Below, in pieces: positions 48,576 through 58,618 of a DNA stretch of 64,000 nt (position 1 is the first letter of the stretch; each line of letters begins with the position of its first letter). This DNA comes from Clostridiales bacterium (GTDB taxonomy: Bacteria; Bacillota; Clostridia; Tissierellales; GPF-1), in the NCBI GenBank assembly GCA_013619125.1, contig JABXKS010000125.1, positions 41,843 to 105,842 of the forward strand, given 5' to 3'. Position numbers and translations under genes: made by a program. The notes under the pieces are model-generated. The model worked only from the letters and a program-made list of their open reading frames with translations. It had not been told where the DNA came from and did not search any database.

Positions 48576-51500
48576 CGCCATCCTCCCCATGCATCTTCTC
48601 TATCAAACGAATCAAGGCATTCATACTCAACGGTCTTGCATAATAATACCCTTGGAGCAGACACTTCATTTCCGTTAAGAACTTCGCCTCTTCCTCCATT
48701 TCAACCCCTTCCGCCACCAATTGATATCCAAATTGCTTGGACAGCATCACAATGGATTGAACGATCTTGCGATGTTCCGGATTTTGATCAATCTGATGGA
48801 CAAAATATTGATCCACCTTTAAAATATCCGCTGAAATCTTGCTTAGTTGAGCAAGATTTGCATATCCCTGTCCAAAATCGTCGATGGCAATTTGCACGCC
48901 CTCCTGACGCGCGTCCCGTAGGAAATTTTCAATCTGCGCACCATCAGTGAACGGTAGCGTTTCTGTAAATTCCAACACCAAACGCTCCGGCATGATCTGG
49001 TTTTCAAGTAAAATTGATCGCACTTCTTCAAAGAAATCCTGAAGCTCCAATTGACTCACCGATACATTCACATGCATGGCAACGGACTCCGGCAATTTTT
49101 TCAAATCCTTCACAGCTTGACGAATCACCCAGCGCCCAATGGGATGAATATACCCCATCGATTCGGCTATGGGAATAAATCGAAGCGGCGATACAACACC
49201 AAGTTTCGGATGATTCCAGCGAATCAACGCCTCCACCGCAACAACCCTTTTCAGACTCCCATCGACAATCGGCTGATACTCCACAAAGAACTCGTTTTCT
49301 TCCATCCCTCGCTTCATTGACGTCATCAATTCATAACTGTCATTGGCAGCGGCCTTCATATGTTCCCGGTAGGCAACAATGCGATTTTTTTGCTCTCGCC
49401 TCCCGGAACTCATGGCTAGATCCGCGCAAGTTAGAAGTTCTGGAATCCCCTTTGCATCTCTTGGATAGCGTGCCATTCCCACTGATGCAGTCACTTCCAC
49501 CTCTTCCTCCCCGACCTGATAGGGTTTCGCAAACAATCCTTTAATTCGAAGCAATGAGTCATTGCGTTCTTCGTCACTCATATTGAAGCGGCAAATCGAA
49601 AACTCATCTCCGCCCAATCGACTGATCAAGCCATTCGGGAAGGCGAACTTAAGTCGGTTCGCGATTTGCTTGAATACCTCATCTCCAAAATAATGCCCAA
49701 AACGATCATTCAACACCTTCATATGATTGAGATTCAACATATACAGCGTCGCGGAATCCGCCTTCGCCAGTTCTTTTTCCGCCCATTCAAAGTAGGTGCT
49801 CCGGTTCAAAAGCCCCGTCAATCGATCCTTTTGAGAGAACTCAATCAACAATCGTTCCTGTTGCTTGCGAATCGTAATCTCTTCCATCATTCCTACATAA
49901 TTCAATACTTCCTGCTCCTCGTACACAGCAAAAATCGAAAATGAAAACACACGATAACTTTCCGCTTCATGAAAAGAAAGCTCTCCGGACCAATATCCCA
50001 TGGCTTCTAACTCTTCCCAAATTTCCTCGCTCCCTGATAAAGGCGCAAGAGCCAAGCGTATAGATATTCCCTGCAATCGACTCCGGTTGCGCTGAATTAA
50101 ATCCAAAAAGGATTGGTTCACCCATACCAGCTGCAATTCTCGATCGGCGATCAGGATACTGGATCGATTGGATTCCAAGGTCTGCTTGTAGACAGACAAG
50201 ACCTGTTCCAATTTCCGCTCATGACTTTCATCTGAAAACAAAACATAGGCGCCAAGCTTTTGTTCCTGATCCACGATCAGATTCAAGCGCGCGCGGATAA
50301 ACGGATATTCCGCCAATTCATATTCATCGGGTTGGTTTTCCACCCAACGTCCGATCACTTGATGAAGGGGAGGATTCCCCTCGATTTTCTCCAAATGAAA
50401 CATCTTCAAGAACGGTCGATTGCTTTGCACAATACGCTTTTCTTCATCCAAAATCACCACTGGAAATTCAACCGCCTCAAAAAACGACAGAAACCGCAGG
50501 TTCTTTTCGTGCAAGAGACTCGCGGTATTTGATTTTATCCGCAACAAGATCCCTAGAAACAAAAGGAGTAAAACACTAAATATGCCAAGACCCATAATCA
50601 AAAGAAATAGCTCCCGGTAGGCTTGTGAAAACGGAATTGGTTCGTAAAGAATTTCACTTCCCTTTGGCAATTGTTCTTCCTTAATTAAAAATCGCTCCAT
50701 CTCCCGATAATCAAAGCGATATCGATTAGTTTCTTCTCCGCTGAGTATCGGAAAAGACTCAATGGGCTCGCCTGCTAAAATCGATTTGGCACGCCTTGCG
50801 GTTTCCTCGCCATAGAAAGTATAATTAACAACCTTTCCACCAAAGGCACCTTGCCCAAGCGCGAATTCATATGGGCTGAATACAGGGGCTACCTGCAGTT
50901 TCAACAGCGCCATCACCTCAGCAAAGTCTCGACGACTTCCCTCGCGATCCACAAAGGAAGACAATAAGAAGATCACATCATTGCCTTGAACCGTTTGCAA
51001 CTCTTCCTCGATCTGCGAAAAGGTCAGCACGGATGCGCGAAGCTCTCGCGTTTGGATCTCAGGAAACTTCTCCAACGCTTGCGAAAATTCTTCATATTCT
51101 GCAATACCCGTTGGCGTTTGATCCCGCAGAACAACCAATTCATCCATTCGTGGAAACAACTCGGTAATCAGCTTCAATTGCGCTGTCATGGATGGCTTCT
51201 CAATGATTCCCGTAATATGATCGCATGTTTTCAATGCATAGGCCAATTCCTCCGAATTAACCCCCATAAACAAAATCGGCACCTCTCCCAGTAGATTCAT
51301 ATGAGTATCCGCAATAAATTTCAGCGCATTATCATCCGCAACAATAACCAAATCGTACGGCTGTCGATTCTCTAGCTTATAAGAAAGCATCTGATAAAAT
51401 CGGGTCAGATATTCCTGATCATAGATCCGCTTCGTATCCATAAACTCTGTATGGATAACCACATCGGACCCTTGAAATCCCGCTTCCAATCCTGCTAAAA

Positions 51501-51660
51501 ATGGTTCAGTCGTAGGAAAATCGAGGCTGTATGAAAATAACACCAAGATTTGTGGGGTGTCATTTAAATCGATTTCTTTCTCCAGTGCCCAGACTCCAGA
51601 GGGCATCAAAATGAAAAGGATTCCAATCCACAAGAAAATTAAGCTCTGAATTTTTTTCAT
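48559..51660 (-). CDS. Membrane GGDEF/EAL protein with ABC substrate-binding-like sensor and PAS domains
   Basis: SRLGGDEFSICRF, VAVEALIRWNHPKLG, AIDDFGQGYANL; N-terminal signal and ABC_sub_bind-like periplasmic region. Confidence 0.9.
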   Translation of the reverse strand: MKKIQSLIFLWIGILFILMPSGVWALEKEIDLNDTPQILVLFSYSLDFPTTEPFLAGLEAGFQGSDVVIHTEFMDTKRIYDQEYLTRFYQMLSYKLENRQPYDLVIVADDNALKFIADTHMNLLGEVPILFMGVNSEELAYALKTCDHITGIIEKPSMTAQLKLITELFPRMDELVVLRDQTPTGIAEYEEFSQALEKFPEIQTRELRASVLTFSQIEEELQTVQGNDVIFLLSSFVDREGSRRDFAEVMALLKLQVAPVFSPYEFALGQGAFGGKVVNYTFYGEETARRAKSILAGEPIESFPILSGEETNRYRFDYREMERFLIKEEQLPKGSEILYEPIPFSQAYRELFLLIMGLGIFSVLLLLFLGILLRIKSNTASLLHEKNLRFLSFFEAVEFPVVILDEEKRIVQSNRPFLKMFHLEKIEGNPPLHQVIGRWVENQPDEYELAEYPFIRARLNLIVDQEQKLGAYVLFSDESHERKLEQVLSVYKQTLESNRSSILIADRELQLVWVNQSFLDLIQRNRSRLQGISIRLALAPLSGSEEIWEELEAMGYWSGELSFHEAESYRVFSFSIFAVYEEQEVLNYVGMMEEITIRKQQERLLIEFSQKDRLTGLLNRSTYFEWAEKELAKADSATLYMLNLNHMKVLNDRFGHYFGDEVFKQIANRLKFAFPNGLISRLGGDEFSICRFNMSDEERNDSLLRIKGLFAKPYQVGEEEVEVTASVGMARYPRDAKGIPELLTCADLAMSSGRREQKNRIVAYREHMKAAANDSYELMTSMKRGMEENEFFVEYQPIVDGSLKRVVAVEALIRWNHPKLGVVSPLRFIPIAESMGYIHPIGRWVIRQAVKDLKKLPESVAMHVNVSVSQLELQDFFEEVRSILLENQIMPERLVLEFTETLPFTDGAQIENFLRDARQEGVQIAIDDFGQGYANLAQLSKISADILKVDQYFVHQIDQNPEHRKIVQSIVMLSKQFGYQLVAEGVEMEEEAKFLTEMKCLLQGYYYARPLSMNALIRLIEKMHGEDGDDDKN

Positions 51661-51719
51661 TTCAAACCTCCTTGATTCCATTATATCAAATATGTACCCC
51701 GAACCTCCCCACAACATAA

Positions 51720-51752
51720 AAAAGCACCCGGAAAAATCCGGGTGCCCTCTAT
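51720..51752 (-). terminator. Terminator hairpin
   Basis: AAAAAAGCACCCGGAAAAATCCGGGTGCCC just upstream of the GGDEF/EAL gene, at the 3' end of the rhodanese gene. Confidence 0.75.
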
Positions 51753-51771
51753 ATTAGTTCTTATCAACAGA

Positions 51772-54360
51772 TTACTGAACGATCTCGTATCCGTCTTGGT
51801 TTGACCAGCCCAATGGCGCATTGATTTCCATGCCCATTCCGCCATTCAATGAAACTGCGTCGTAACCCAACAATCGAAGTCCTGCAGTCGCTTGTCCAGC
51901 AGTTTGTCCGGTGTAGCAGTAGACAATCACTTTCTTCGCGTCTTCTGGAATTGTATTGAAAGATTTCTCCATGCCAGCTCCCCAAGGAATATTTACAGCG
52001 CCTTCAATATGGCCTGCCGCAAAATCTTTTGCTGATCGGATAGAAAGAAGATAGTTGTCTTTTCCTTCTTCCATGTTTGCTTTCAAATCCGCTTCAGAAA
52101 CTTTGTAGTTTTTCCACTTTTTATCAGCCACATCGGCAAGACCATTGTAATATGCAGTCAATGCCTCTTGAATCGATGGCTCAATTGGTGTTGCCGCATT
52201 AAATGTTGCAACATCAGTTGTTGTTGCCGCCTCAACGCCTTCAACTTTTGAGATCCCGAAGTTCCAACCCAAGTTGACGCTTCGTGCGTTAAATCCAGCT
52301 AGGTTTAATGTCATTACCGCTTGTCCGGCTGTCTGACCAGAGTAGCAGTAAACAAATACGGGCTTATCATTAGGGATTGTCGACAATTGCTCTGCAATTG
52401 GAGCACCCCAAGGAATGTTAACTGCACCGATTGCATGACCTGCCGCGTATGCGTCTGGCTGGCGGATATCAACAATCGTCATTTCTTCGCCATTCTTTAC
52501 CATGTCAACAAAATCAGCTTGGCCGATCTTGTTGTTGTTCGCTGGCAAGTTTGCAAAGTAGCTCATTACGCCTTGCTCAACAACGGTGCCAGTAACAACC
52601 GGCTTTTCATTGTTTGCCCAGCCTAGTGGAGCGTTTGGTGCCATGCCCATGCCGCCATTCAATGAAACTGCGTCATAACCCATCAAACGAAGAGCAGCTG
52701 TTGCTTGACCTGCCGTTTGTCCTGTGTAGCAGTATACGACAATCTTTGTGTCCATTGGAAGACGATCGAATTGTTTTTCCATTCCAGCGCCCCATGAAAT
52801 CAAGTCAGCGCCTTCAATATGTCCTTCTGCGTAATCAGAAGCTGATCGGATAGAAAGAAGATGGAAATCATCTCCTGCAGTGATCATCGCTTCCAAGTTG
52901 TCTTCAGATACTTTGTAGTTTTTCCAAGTTGTGTCCGCTACATCAGCAAGACCCGCATAGTATGCCGTCAACGCTTCTTGTACGGAAGGATCGATTGCTG
53001 TAACCGCGCCAGCAAATTCTGCTACTTCAGTTGTTGTAACTACATCAACACCTTCAACTTTGGAGATACCGAAATTCCAGCCTAAATTGACGCTTCGTGC
53101 GTTAAATCCAGCTAGGTTTAATGTCATTACCGCTTGTCCAGCCGTTTGGCCTGAGTAGCAGTAGATGAACACTGGTTTGTCATTAGGAATATTCACTAGG
53201 TTCTCCGCAATTGGAGCGCCCCAAGGAATATTAACCGCACCTTCAACATGACCTTCCGCGTATGCATCTGGTTGACGAATATCGACAATCGTCATTTCTT
53301 CGCCTGCTTTTACCAAATCAACAAAATCAGCTTGACCAATCTTGTAGATGTGCTTCGGCATATTTTCAAAGTATGCTTTCACTTGTGCAGAAAGATCCAT
53401 CGTTACAACTGGTTTTTCTTTGTTCGCCCATCCTAGAGGAGCATTGGACGCCATGCCCATGCCGCCATTCAAGGAAACCGCATCATAACCCAACAAACGT
53501 AGACCAGCTACCGTTTGACCAGCAGTTTGTCCCGTGTAGCAATATACGACAATTTTCTTGTCCATTGGCAGCATAGAGAATGATTCTTCCATTCCAGCAC
53601 CCCATGAAAGTCGTTCTGCTCCTTGAATATGACCGGCTTTATAAACATCTTCGCCACGAATCGACAATAGATAGAAATCGTCGTCCGCTTCGATCATCGC
53701 TTCCAAGTTATCTTCAGACACTTTGTAGTTTTTCCATGTTGTGTCTGCAACATCAGCAAGACCCGCGTAATATGCAGTCAATGCTTCTTGTACGGCTGGT
53801 TCAATTGTCGTAACCGCCCCTGCAAATTCTGCAACGTCAGTCGTTGTTGCTTCATCAACGCCTTCAACTTTTGAGATTCCGAAGTTCCAACCCAAGTTGA
53901 CGCTTCGTGCGTTAAATCCAGCTAGGTTTAATGTCATTACCGCTTGTCCAGCCGTTTGGCCTGAGTAGCAATAGATGAACACTGGTTTGTCGTTAGGAAT
54001 ATTCACTAGGTTCTCCGCAATTGGATCACCCCAAGGAATATTGACAGCACCTTGAATATGACCTTCTGCGTAGGCATCCGGTTGACGGATATCTAGAACA
54101 GTCATTGACTCTCCTGCTTTTACCAGATCAACGAAATCAACTTGACCGATTTTGTTGTTGTTTGCTGGCAAATTCGCAAAATATCCATTCACTGCTGCAG
54201 TCAAATCAAAATCAGCTGCCGGTTCTGTTGCCGGCTCTGTTGTTTCTTCTGTAAGATCCATTGAAGCTGCTTCTGGTTGTTCAGTCGTTGCACATCCCGC
54301 TAGAGAAAATGCCAAGACCAAGACCAAAAGTAAAGAAAGCAATCTTGAATTTTTTTTCAT
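51772..54360 (-). CDS. Lipoprotein with six tandem rhodanese-like domains (three A-B pairs)
   Basis: Lipobox LVLAFSLAGCATTEQ; CYSGQTAGQAV (x3) alternating with CYTGQTAGQ (x3); repeat unit about 270 aa. Confidence 0.92.
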   Translation of the reverse strand: MKKNSRLLSLLLVLVLAFSLAGCATTEQPEAASMDLTEETTEPATEPAADFDLTAAVNGYFANLPANNNKIGQVDFVDLVKAGESMTVLDIRQPDAYAEGHIQGAVNIPWGDPIAENLVNIPNDKPVFIYCYSGQTAGQAVMTLNLAGFNARSVNLGWNFGISKVEGVDEATTTDVAEFAGAVTTIEPAVQEALTAYYAGLADVADTTWKNYKVSEDNLEAMIEADDDFYLLSIRGEDVYKAGHIQGAERLSWGAGMEESFSMLPMDKKIVVYCYTGQTAGQTVAGLRLLGYDAVSLNGGMGMASNAPLGWANKEKPVVTMDLSAQVKAYFENMPKHIYKIGQADFVDLVKAGEEMTIVDIRQPDAYAEGHVEGAVNIPWGAPIAENLVNIPNDKPVFIYCYSGQTAGQAVMTLNLAGFNARSVNLGWNFGISKVEGVDVVTTTEVAEFAGAVTAIDPSVQEALTAYYAGLADVADTTWKNYKVSEDNLEAMITAGDDFHLLSIRSASDYAEGHIEGADLISWGAGMEKQFDRLPMDTKIVVYCYTGQTAGQATAALRLMGYDAVSLNGGMGMAPNAPLGWANNEKPVVTGTVVEQGVMSYFANLPANNNKIGQADFVDMVKNGEEMTIVDIRQPDAYAAGHAIGAVNIPWGAPIAEQLSTIPNDKPVFVYCYSGQTAGQAVMTLNLAGFNARSVNLGWNFGISKVEGVEAATTTDVATFNAATPIEPSIQEALTAYYNGLADVADKKWKNYKVSEADLKANMEEGKDNYLLSIRSAKDFAAGHIEGAVNIPWGAGMEKSFNTIPEDAKKVIVYCYTGQTAGQATAGLRLLGYDAVSLNGGMGMEINAPLGWSNQDGYEIVQ
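51790..54190 (-). repeat. Three in-frame coding repeats of about 810-813 bp
   Basis: The anchor G/ATTCCARCCYAARTTGACGCTTCGTGCGTTAAATCCAGCTAGGTTTAATGTCATTACCGCTTGTCC recurs at 52261, 53074 and 53884 (spacing 813 and 810 bp). Confidence 0.9.
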
Positions 54361-54393
54361 GTTGTTCTCCCCTACCCTTTTTTTAATGACTTG

Positions 54394-55305
54394 TTACGAC
54401 GCGTCTTGCGTAGTGATTGGAGCAGAAGCTTCCGGCTTTTCAATCACACCCGTTGCTGCCCATTCCAACCAAGCGCCGTCATAGACTTTTACCTTATTAA
54501 ATCCCGCTTCTTCCAAAAGTGCGGCCGTTAATGTTGCACGAACTGATGATTTGCAATAAGCCACCACTAAGGTATCCTTGTCGATGCCCAAATCTTTGTA
54601 ATCCAAGGCAATCGCTTGCGTATTTTTAAATGTTCCATCTGCGTAATAGTTTTTGGTATGCGGATAAAGAATCGCATTGGTAATGTACCCTTCACTAAAC
54701 TCAGCCGCTGTACGTGTATCCAATATCACACAATTTTCTTCTTCGCTAGCAATCAGCGCTTCCACTTCTTCCTTGGTTGCATAACGCTCAGGATCCAACT
54801 CTTTAGCCGTGTAGGTTGTCGCCTCTACCGCAGTCGCTTCCAACGTTAATGGCAATCCCGACTCAACAACCGCAGCTTCGCCGCCATTGATGATGCGAAC
54901 GTCTTCATGGCCGTACTCTTTTAAAACCCACCATACGCGGGCAGAATAAATGCCACCTTTGTGGTCATAAATCAAAACAGTATCTTTTTCTGAGATTCCT
55001 TTAGAACCCAAAACCTCTTCCACCATTTCCTTTGATGGAATCATGCCTGAAACAGGCTCAGAAATCGATAAATCTTCTTTCGGGTTCAATTTAATCGATC
55101 CCTCAAGATGTCCTTTATCATAGTTCTCCGCGTAACGCGCATCAATAATGACTACATTGTCCTGTCCCATCATTTCTGCGACTTCGCTGATTTCTACAAA
55201 GTTTGTTGCCTCTTTGTAGGATGTTTCAGCGGCACATCCTGCAAATGCTCCCATAACAAGAACAGCTACAAGAAACAATAGCCCCAATTTCCAATGGTTT
55301 TTCAT
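54394..55305 (-). CDS. Two-domain rhodanese/sulfurtransferase lipoprotein (SseA-like)
   Basis: Lipobox VMGAFAGCAAE; VIIDARYAENYDKGHLEGSIKL, LDTRTAAEFSEGYI, VAYCKSSVRATLTAALLEEAGF. Confidence 0.9.
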   Translation of the reverse strand: MKNHWKLGLLFLVAVLVMGAFAGCAAETSYKEATNFVEISEVAEMMGQDNVVIIDARYAENYDKGHLEGSIKLNPKEDLSISEPVSGMIPSKEMVEEVLGSKGISEKDTVLIYDHKGGIYSARVWWVLKEYGHEDVRIINGGEAAVVESGLPLTLEATAVEATTYTAKELDPERYATKEEVEALIASEEENCVILDTRTAAEFSEGYITNAILYPHTKNYYADGTFKNTQAIALDYKDLGIDKDTLVVAYCKSSVRATLTAALLEEAGFNKVKVYDGAWLEWAATGVIEKPEASAPITTQDAS

Positions 55306-55550
55306 TTGTTGAACCTCCCAATTTTGCATTTCTATCAGACAGTTACTTTTACCGATTGAGAGATCGTTAAACTGTCATACGTTCATGCAAAAAAGATTGT
55401 TAATTTTTTTTCAATCCAATAACATTATACCTGAGGTCGAACGGTAACTGTTATAAGCATTGCTTATCCTACATGGATTTATTAAATAGCGCAATATTGC
55501 CATTATTGTATAATGAAGATATATGATCCAGAAAAATTAGGAGCGAGTCC

Positions 55551-57071
55551 ATGAAAAATTCGAAATTAAACAAAATACACCCCCTGTTTTTCAGCGTTGG
55601 TTTTTTTCTCAGCCAAATTCAGAGTTTAACCCGCTACCCTTTTATGCATTCCGATGAATCTTGGCTCAGTGGGCTAACACGAATGATGATGCAAACAAGA
55701 TCTCTCGCTGTTACCGAACCGTTTTTTGATCTCTATCCGAGAAATCCCCATGCTATTAAATCCACTTATCACCTGATCCAAGCTTTTTTTATTCAACTCC
55801 TCGGATATGAGCTGTTTTCCATCAGAATGATGAGTTTGCTTTTCGGTTGCGCCACCCTCTATCTTTTCTATCGACTTCTTGAAAAACTCGGTGTTTCCTG
55901 GCAATGGGCTGCCCTTGGAACCTTACTGCTCGCTGTACAGCCAAGCTTTATTTATGCCTCGCATTTCGCTCGACAAGAAATTGTGGTCAGCTTTTTCCTT
56001 TTGTTTGCTGCCTGGCTATGGCTCAATACCCGTAGACGCCTTGCGCTTTTGGGACTGTTTATCGCCCTGGGGCTACATCCCAATGCCTATCTTGGTGTCT
56101 TTTCACTGATTTGTGCCGCTGGCGTTCTTGTCTGGAATAAGAAAGAAGAAAGAAGCCAACTCCTTGGCTCCATCCCATGGCTAATAGGTTTTACTAGTGT
56201 TTATCTCTTCGCAAGTTTTTGGATGAATCCGCACTTCATTCAAGACTACCTCGCCTATGGTTCCAGCCTGGGCGTTACCGCCGGAACAGGCGGAAAAATT
56301 TCAGGCTTTTTCTTGTTTTTTAAAAAACTATGGCTCGGGATCAGCGGCACCTATTATCTGCCGCCTCTGCACCTCACTTTATCGATCATTTCGATCACAC
56401 TACTCATAGGCTTATGGATCGGCCTTCGAAAAAAGCAACGCACTTTTCTTGCCCTTGCCCTTCATCAGCTTGCCTGGGGACTCGGTATTCTTATCGTCGG
56501 CCGTTATAACGCAACCAGCGTTTTCTTCTTGATTCCAGGAGCTTGTCTCTTACTCATCCTCATTTTAGAGCAAATTTCGCCTCGAATTCCCGCTTGGCTT
56601 TTGGCAGTGGGGCTGATTCTCGTCTTTTCGGTCAACTCCTATGAGGAGATGACCGAACTACCCAAGAATCACTACGAAGTCTATCTTGAAGAGATTCAAA
56701 CAATCCTTCCAGCAGAGGCGGTGGTTCTGGCCAATCTGAATACGGAATTTCTCTTTGAGCCGGGGCACCTCACGGATTACCGCAATCTGGCCTACCTCAA
56801 TGCGGAAACCCACAACTTGAGAGACTATATCAAGGAACACGAGATTACCCATATCCTCTACGCCGATGAACTGGACTATATTCATCGCAATCCGGATCCA
56901 TGGCAGGTTCTCTATGGCCCCGATGAATCTTGGTATGAGGACATGCAAAACTACCTTGCCGAAAATTGCGAAGAGATCGCAACCCTGCCGGCCCCCATCT
57001 ATGGCAACCGGATCGTTTCCTTCCTTAATGATCCGTACTGGAATCTTCATATCTATAAAATCAAAAAATAG
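55551..57071 (+). CDS. GT39-like/ArnT-like membrane glycosyltransferase
   Basis: 506 aa, about 10 TM, N-terminal HSDESWLSGLTRMMMQT acidic motif. Confidence 0.7.
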   Translation: MKNSKLNKIHPLFFSVGFFLSQIQSLTRYPFMHSDESWLSGLTRMMMQTRSLAVTEPFFDLYPRNPHAIKSTYHLIQAFFIQLLGYELFSIRMMSLLFGCATLYLFYRLLEKLGVSWQWAALGTLLLAVQPSFIYASHFARQEIVVSFFLLFAAWLWLNTRRRLALLGLFIALGLHPNAYLGVFSLICAAGVLVWNKKEERSQLLGSIPWLIGFTSVYLFASFWMNPHFIQDYLAYGSSLGVTAGTGGKISGFFLFFKKLWLGISGTYYLPPLHLTLSIISITLLIGLWIGLRKKQRTFLALALHQLAWGLGILIVGRYNATSVFFLIPGACLLLILILEQISPRIPAWLLAVGLILVFSVNSYEEMTELPKNHYEVYLEEIQTILPAEAVVLANLNTEFLFEPGHLTDYRNLAYLNAETHNLRDYIKEHEITHILYADELDYIHRNPDPWQVLYGPDESWYEDMQNYLAENCEEIATLPAPIYGNRIVSFLNDPYWNLHIYKIKK

Positions 57072-57095
57072 CACCCACTCGGGTGCTATTTTCAT
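57070..57095. terminator. Terminator
   Basis: ATAGCACCCACTCGGGTGCTATTTT. Confidence 0.8.
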
Positions 57096-57128
57096 TCAAT
57101 CATGATCGGGCATTCACTCGATCAAGTG

Positions 57129-57845
57129 TTATAGCTCGATTTCACGAATCCAGCGGTTCAACTCTGCTGAATAGGGATCTCGCGGCTGTGAAAGCTCATT
57201 CTTTTTCATTTCCCAGCTTCCATTTTCCCTTAAAATCAACAGATCCGTCGACAAACGCGCCGCCTCCCTCAGATCATGGGTGATAAAGACGACCGTCCAT
57301 TGCTTCTCCCTCCAAAGGGAGATCAATAAATCCTGTAAAACTTCTCTCGTCATCATATCCAAGCCGCCGAAGGGCTCGTCCATCAGCAACAATTGTGGCT
57401 CCGCAATCCAAGCCCGTGCAAGAGCAACCCTCTGTTTCATGCCCCCGGACAATTGATGCGGATATTTCTTTGCATCCTGTTCAAGACCCACCGCTTGCAA
57501 GGCTTCCATTGCCCGATTTCGTCGCTCCGACTTGTCAACCCCAATCACCCGCAAGGGAAATGCGATATTCTCCCATACAGGAAGCCACGGAAATAATTGT
57601 TCATAGCTCTGAAACACCATGGGACATTTTTTCTGCGGACGCGTCACCTGTTCCCCACCGATGGTGATAGTCCCTTTTTCGGCTTGATCGAATCCACCCA
57701 AGAGTCGCAAAAATGTTGACTTGCCAACCCCAGACTTGCCCACTACACAAAGAAAACTGGCGGGGGCGCCCTGAAGGGACAGCTCTCGAAATATTTCTTC
57801 GTTCCCAAATGTTTTTGTTACCGATTCAAATCGAAATCCACTCAT
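57129..57845 (-). CDS. ABC transporter ATP-binding protein (SsuB/TauB type)
   Basis: VVGKSGVGKSTFLRLLGGF Walker A, LSGGMKQRVALARAWIAEPQLLLMDEPFGGLD. Confidence 0.93.
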   Translation of the reverse strand: MSGFRFESVTKTFGNEEIFRELSLQGAPASFLCVVGKSGVGKSTFLRLLGGFDQAEKGTITIGGEQVTRPQKKCPMVFQSYEQLFPWLPVWENIAFPLRVIGVDKSERRNRAMEALQAVGLEQDAKKYPHQLSGGMKQRVALARAWIAEPQLLLMDEPFGGLDMMTREVLQDLLISLWREKQWTVVFITHDLREAARLSTDLLILRENGSWEMKKNELSQPRDPYSAELNRWIREIEL

Positions 57846-58609
57846 CGTTCCATCCCCCAGCGAATCACCGTTCTCTTCTCAATCCAGCGAAAGAAAATGC
57901 CTTCTATCAAAATACCGATCACCATAATCACTACTAGTCCCGCAAATAAACCCGCGGTATCCATAAATACCCGCTTTTGAAAAAGGTACCAACCAATTCC
58001 GCCAGATCCGCTCGTTGCGCCAAATATCATTTCCGCACTGATCAATGCCCGCCAGGCGCGGCTCCACCCGATCTTCACACCCGATAAGAATCCTGGAAAA
58101 GATCCCGGCAAATCCACCCAAATCAATCGACGCCAGCCGAAAATTTCGTAATTGTCAGCAACCTCTTGCTGGGTTTGCGGCAAGCGATCCAGGGCACCGA
58201 ATAAGCTGACCAGAAACGGCCATAAAACGGAATGGACAATGATAAAGAGAACCGCCCCTTCGCCAATTCCCGCCCAAAGGATGACCAAGGGCAGCAAAGC
58301 AACCCCTGGCAAAGGATGCGCAAGGCTGATCAAGAGATCGATTCCGCTTCGAAAAACAGAAGAACTTCGCGCGATCAAGGCAATGCCCAAACCAAGAACA
58401 ATGGACAAGAGTAGTCCTTCAATAACCAATCGCATGGAATAAATAAACTGCTCGATCAAGGCGCCTTCCACAAAATCCCGGCCCAACGCATGTACAATAG
58501 TCCCCAAGGAAGGAAAAATCAAGGGGGAATACATCCCGGTCCAATATACGCCCTGCCAAATCAGGCAGCAAGCCAAAATGAGTATTGCTTTGATTCGCAA
58601 TTGTTTCAT
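57842..58609 (-). CDS. ABC transporter permease (SsuC/TauC type)
   Basis: 255 aa multi-TM, ADNYEIFGWRRLIWVDLPGSFPGFLSGVKIGWSRAWRALISAEMI. Confidence 0.92.
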   Translation of the reverse strand: MKQLRIKAILILACCLIWQGVYWTGMYSPLIFPSLGTIVHALGRDFVEGALIEQFIYSMRLVIEGLLLSIVLGLGIALIARSSSVFRSGIDLLISLAHPLPGVALLPLVILWAGIGEGAVLFIIVHSVLWPFLVSLFGALDRLPQTQQEVADNYEIFGWRRLIWVDLPGSFPGFLSGVKIGWSRAWRALISAEMIFGATSGSGGIGWYLFQKRVFMDTAGLFAGLVVIMVIGILIEGIFFRWIEKRTVIRWGMER

Positions 58610-58618
58610 CCTTATCTC

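Noticed and set aside
51790-54190. Tandem DNA repeats considered as a mobile or CRISPR-like array
   Set aside because: The repeats are 810-813 bp, in frame, and encode rhodanese domain pairs; there are no spacers, cas genes or transposase.
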